64,000 nt of DNA from the NCBI RefSeq assembly GCF_030818955.1, contig NZ_JAUTBF010000001.1, forward strand, positions 3,534,001 to 3,598,000, written 5' to 3'. A program made the position numbers and the translations under genes. Below, one piece after another: positions 61,610-64,000 of this stretch; positions within the stretch are counted from its first letter, which is position 1, and each line of letters begins with the position of its first letter. Below the pieces are notes generated by a model. The model saw only the letters and a list, made by a program, of their open reading frames with translations. It did no database searches and was not told the DNA's origin. Origin of the DNA: Microbacterium trichothecenolyticum. Lineage in GTDB: Bacteria > Actinomycetota > Actinomycetes > Actinomycetales > Microbacteriaceae.

Positions 61610-61810
61610 ATGATCGCGTGGGGCGGTCAGCCCCTCGGCGCCGGGGCGGCAGGTCTCCTCGCGGAGGGGGTCGGTGTGGTCCCGGCCCTCCTGGTCGCGG
61701 CGGTGGTCAGCCTCGCCACGGCGGTGATTGCCGCGTTGCTGCCCGTCGGTCGGTCCGCGCCCCTGGCATCGCTCGCGCAGCGACGCGAGCGGATGTGGTT
61801 CGGGGCGGCG
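61610..61810 (+). pseudogene. C-terminal remnant of an MFS transporter
   Basis: The frame reads IAWGGQPLGAGAAGLLAEGV followed by PALLVAAVVSLATAVIAALL, which matches in order the last two helices of DHA3-type major facilitator exporters (RTIAWGAQPLGALLGG...PALLVGA). The first ten helices are missing: the 43 bases upstream belong to the ROK 3' flank. The frame has no proper start and continues into non-coding sequence. A deletion joined here is the simplest reading. Confidence 0.5.
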
Positions 61811-61863
61811 CATTGCGGCGCGTCGCGGTGTGCGCGGACACTCGGTCGTCATCCCGGCCGGGG

Positions 61864-62358
61864 TCACCACGTCGCGACGGCCATGAGAACGACGGATGCC
61901 GCCATCGCGCCGATCTGCCCTCGGTCGAGTCGTGCCGGCATCCGCCCTATCACCCCGACGGACAGCACGGCATAGACGGTCGCCGCGCCGATGAGGACGG
62001 GGGCCGGGTCGAGCCCGTGGGCGTGGCCAGAGGTACCCGCGTGCCCGGCCATCCCGACCTGCAACCCCGCCATCACGATCATCCCGAGCGTCGTGTGCAT
62101 CGTCATGAGCGCGGGCACCCGCGGCGGGCGGCGCTGGCGCGGTCGTCGCCATATGGCGAGGGTGACGGCACCGGCGAGCAGCATCGCCGTCCACCACACG
62201 GGCGCGACGAGCCGGGACAGCCCCGCGTCGAGCATGGCGAGCAGCATCAGCACGGATGCCATGACCTCGGGCGGCCGCACCCGCGCGCGGTCGGCTGCCA
62301 GACAGCAGGCACCGACCGCGGCGGGGGCGACCGCCCAGGCGTGGAGGATGTCGCTCAT
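61864..62358 (-). CDS. His-containing multi-pass membrane protein, amine oxidase partner
   Basis: 164 residues with about five helices (AVAPAAVGACCLAAD, VMASVLMLLAMLDAGL, WWTAMLLAGAVTLAIW, TTLGMIVMAGLQVGM, APVLIGAATVYAVLSVGVIG). A His-rich external loop HAGTSGHAHG and two adjacent Cys could bind copper. It starts four bases after the amine oxidase stop. I do not recognise a named family (DUF5134 is possible). Confidence 0.72.
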   Translation of the reverse strand: MSDILHAWAVAPAAVGACCLAADRARVRPPEVMASVLMLLAMLDAGLSRLVAPVWWTAMLLAGAVTLAIWRRPRQRRPPRVPALMTMHTTLGMIVMAGLQVGMAGHAGTSGHAHGLDPAPVLIGAATVYAVLSVGVIGRMPARLDRGQIGAMAASVVLMAVATW

Positions 62359-62362
62359 CGCC

Positions 62363-64000
62363 TCAGCAGTGGCATCCGGAGGCGGACTCGCCGTGGCCGT
62401 GCGCATCGGCGGGGGCCGCGTGTGCCGCGGGCGCGCAGTGCGTGTTCGCCGGTGCGGGAACGTTCAGCACGGGGTTGCGCTCGAAGAAGTTGTACGGCTT
62501 GAGCGTGAACTTGGCGTAGTCCATGGGCATGACCGGCCAGTCCTCGTTGCGCGGGAAGTGCGTGAGACCGAAGGTGTGCCAGAGCACGACGTCTTCGCCG
62601 ACGAGCGGCTCGTCGCCCGCGATGAAGGCCGGGATGCCGGCACCACCGGGGTGCTGGTTGACGAAGTCGCCCGCGGCGTAGCGCTCGTCGGGGTCGTACT
62701 TCGTGACGAAGAGGTTCTTCGTGGCGAAGGCGGCGCGCGAGGCGATCGAGGAGGCGTCGTCGGCGAGCAGCACGGGCGTCTCGGTCGGGAAGAGCACATA
62801 CGAGGTCGCCTGTCCGCGCTCGGTCGTCTTCTCGGTCGAGGCGATCTGCCACACGCGGTTGAGAGCGCCGTCGGCGACCCGGCCCGACACCTTCTCGGAG
62901 GCGATCGGCGTCACCTTCTTCGTGAAGGCGTTGCCGGCCGGGTTGGTCTCGGAGATCGGCAGGCGCACGGCGTCGATCTCGTTGACGACGTTGGCGACCC
63001 CGTCGACGGTCATGTCGAGCCGCGCCGAGAACAGGTGCTGGTGGTACGGCGCGCCGAGCCCGGGGGCCACCTCGGAGGCGAAGGGGTAGTCCTCGCCCGG
63101 GTACGCGGAGGTGAACAGGATGCCGGTGAGCTTCGCCTCGCACTCGATGGTGCCGTCGAGGTAGAGGTACCAGTAGAAGCCGTAGTCGTAGTTGCCGACC
63201 GTGGTGAAGAAGGAGATGACCAGGCGCCGCGAGCGACGGACCTCGCTGGATCCCGTGAAGATGTCGGTGTGCTTCCAGAGGGTGCCGAAGTCCTCCTCGT
63301 GCATGCACACCGCGTTGCGGACGGTGCGCGGCATCCCGTTCTCGTCCGACAGCACGGCGTCGACGTAGGTGATGTCGCCGACGCAGTCGCAGCCGAGCTC
63401 GAGCTCGTTCGTGTAGCGGCCGAAGAGGTACTCGCCGGTGTCGAAGTAGTTCTGCCAGAAGCGGTTGGGGGCGGGGTCGGCGTAAGGCACGACCATCTCG
63501 CTGATCGAGCCGCGGTACATCACGGGGCGCCCGGCGAACGACAGCTGGCGCAGGATCAGGCCCTCGCGGGTGTCGAAGCCGATGCGCAGGTCCCACTCAC
63601 CCCACGTGACGTGCTCGCCGTCGACGGTGAAGCTCGAGCCCTCGGGCTGGGTGATGACGATGGGCTTGAGCCCCTCCAGCGGCGGGCCTTGCAGCTCGGG
63701 GTCGTCGAAGTTGCCGTGCGTCTCGGGCACGGTGAACCCGGGGGTGTCGACGATCTCGATGATTCTGCGGTCGGCGACGTCGATGTAGGCGGTGAGTCCG
63801 TCGACGGGGTGCGCCCACGGGTGGTCGGCGGGGTGGTCCTGCCGGAACGCGAAGGTGCGCAGCACCCGGCGGCCCACCTCGTTCTCGTAGCCGTAGTGCC
63901 CGGCCGAGAGGGGGACGAGCACGACGTCGGCGGTGGTGAGTCCGCGCGCGGCGAGGGCGGCGATCCACTCGGCGCTCTCGTTCGCGATGACGCCGACCTC
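62363..64000 (-). CDS. Copper-containing primary-amine oxidase, C-terminal part
   Basis: At least 545 residues run in from the window's right edge without a start. The TPQ cofactor Tyr lies in VGNYDYGFYW (near 63190), the catalytic Asp in YFDTGEYLFG, and the copper ligands are HQH (PYHQHLFSARL) and the later His in GLTHFPRNEDWPVMP. It oxidises primary amines to aldehydes with release of ammonia and peroxide. The last 30 residues form an odd His/Cys-rich tail ending SASGCHC. No signal peptide can be judged. Confidence 0.93.
   Translation of the reverse strand, partial: EVGVIANESAEWIAALAARGLTTADVVLVPLSAGHYGYENEVGRRVLRTFAFRQDHPADHPWAHPVDGLTAYIDVADRRIIEIVDTPGFTVPETHGNFDDPELQGPPLEGLKPIVITQPEGSSFTVDGEHVTWGEWDLRIGFDTREGLILRQLSFAGRPVMYRGSISEMVVPYADPAPNRFWQNYFDTGEYLFGRYTNELELGCDCVGDITYVDAVLSDENGMPRTVRNAVCMHEEDFGTLWKHTDIFTGSSEVRRSRRLVISFFTTVGNYDYGFYWYLYLDGTIECEAKLTGILFTSAYPGEDYPFASEVAPGLGAPYHQHLFSARLDMTVDGVANVVNEIDAVRLPISETNPAGNAFTKKVTPIASEKVSGRVADGALNRVWQIASTEKTTERGQATSYVLFPTETPVLLADDASSIASRAAFATKNLFVTKYDPDERYAAGDFVNQHPGGAGIPAFIAGDEPLVGEDVVLWHTFGLTHFPRNEDWPVMPMDYAKFTLKPYNFFERNPVLNVPAPANTHCAPAAHAAPADAHGHGESASGCHC

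Overview
The window is high-GC actinobacterial DNA, most probably from Microbacterium or a close relative in Microbacteriaceae. This rests on strong G/C bias at third codon positions, a DUF7882 protein (a family I know from Microbacteriaceae), leaderless GTG/ATG genes, and very frequent use of the heptamer GGATGCC/GGCATCC. There are no phage, IS or CRISPR blocks. It looks like an accessory-rich chromosomal stretch with one tRNA gene.

Layout. 1-900: end of a membrane gene, then dps. 1388-6790: a HyuE-like protein, a 2-oxoglutarate/Fe(II) oxygenase and an RbsABC-type importer. 6909-27548: a loose set of stress and housekeeping genes (GH15 glucanase, SDRs, PepSY protein, aldo/keto reductase, SRPBCC protein, FAD/NAD oxidoreductase, DUF7882, Hsp20, Mn catalase, a diiron/CDGSH/glycosyltransferase operon) with several small acidic proteins of unknown function. 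27591-33338: zinc alcohol dehydrogenase, a UbiA prenyltransferase, and a convergent type III PKS - methyltransferase - FAD monooxygenase operon like Streptomyces srsABC. 33525-40785: SDR, glycosyltransferase, a DUF3618/holin-X membrane operon, MarR and AraC regulators. 40791-48448: a LysR regulator diverging from an eight-gene operon (two SDRs, polar amino-acid-type ABC importer, Asp/Glu racemase-family protein, flavin monooxygenase). 48462-52928: SulP transporter, MerR, GNAT, YdcF, NUDIX, MgtC. 52951-53039: tRNA-Ser(GGA) followed by a VbhA/Fic toxin module. 54040-61566: cupin, HAD, LysE, a MoxR-DUF58-TgpA operon and a ROK protein. 61610-64000: an MFS remnant, a membrane protein and a copper amine oxidase cut by the window end.

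How the genes work together. The most striking signal is not a gene. About a dozen scattered, mostly stress-like genes share one promoter layout: a GTCAA (or CGCAA) box, 28-29 bases, then a TANCGT-like -10 box. This suggests one stress regulon covering Dps, GH15, SDRs, a diiron oxidase, Mn catalase and small unknown proteins. The Hsp20 gene instead carries both a CIRCE and a HAIR operator.

Two genes appear frameshifted (an AraC-type regulator at 19606-20539 and the TgpA-like gene at 55898-58205), so read accuracy there matters. All functions are read from motifs and context; no database search was run.
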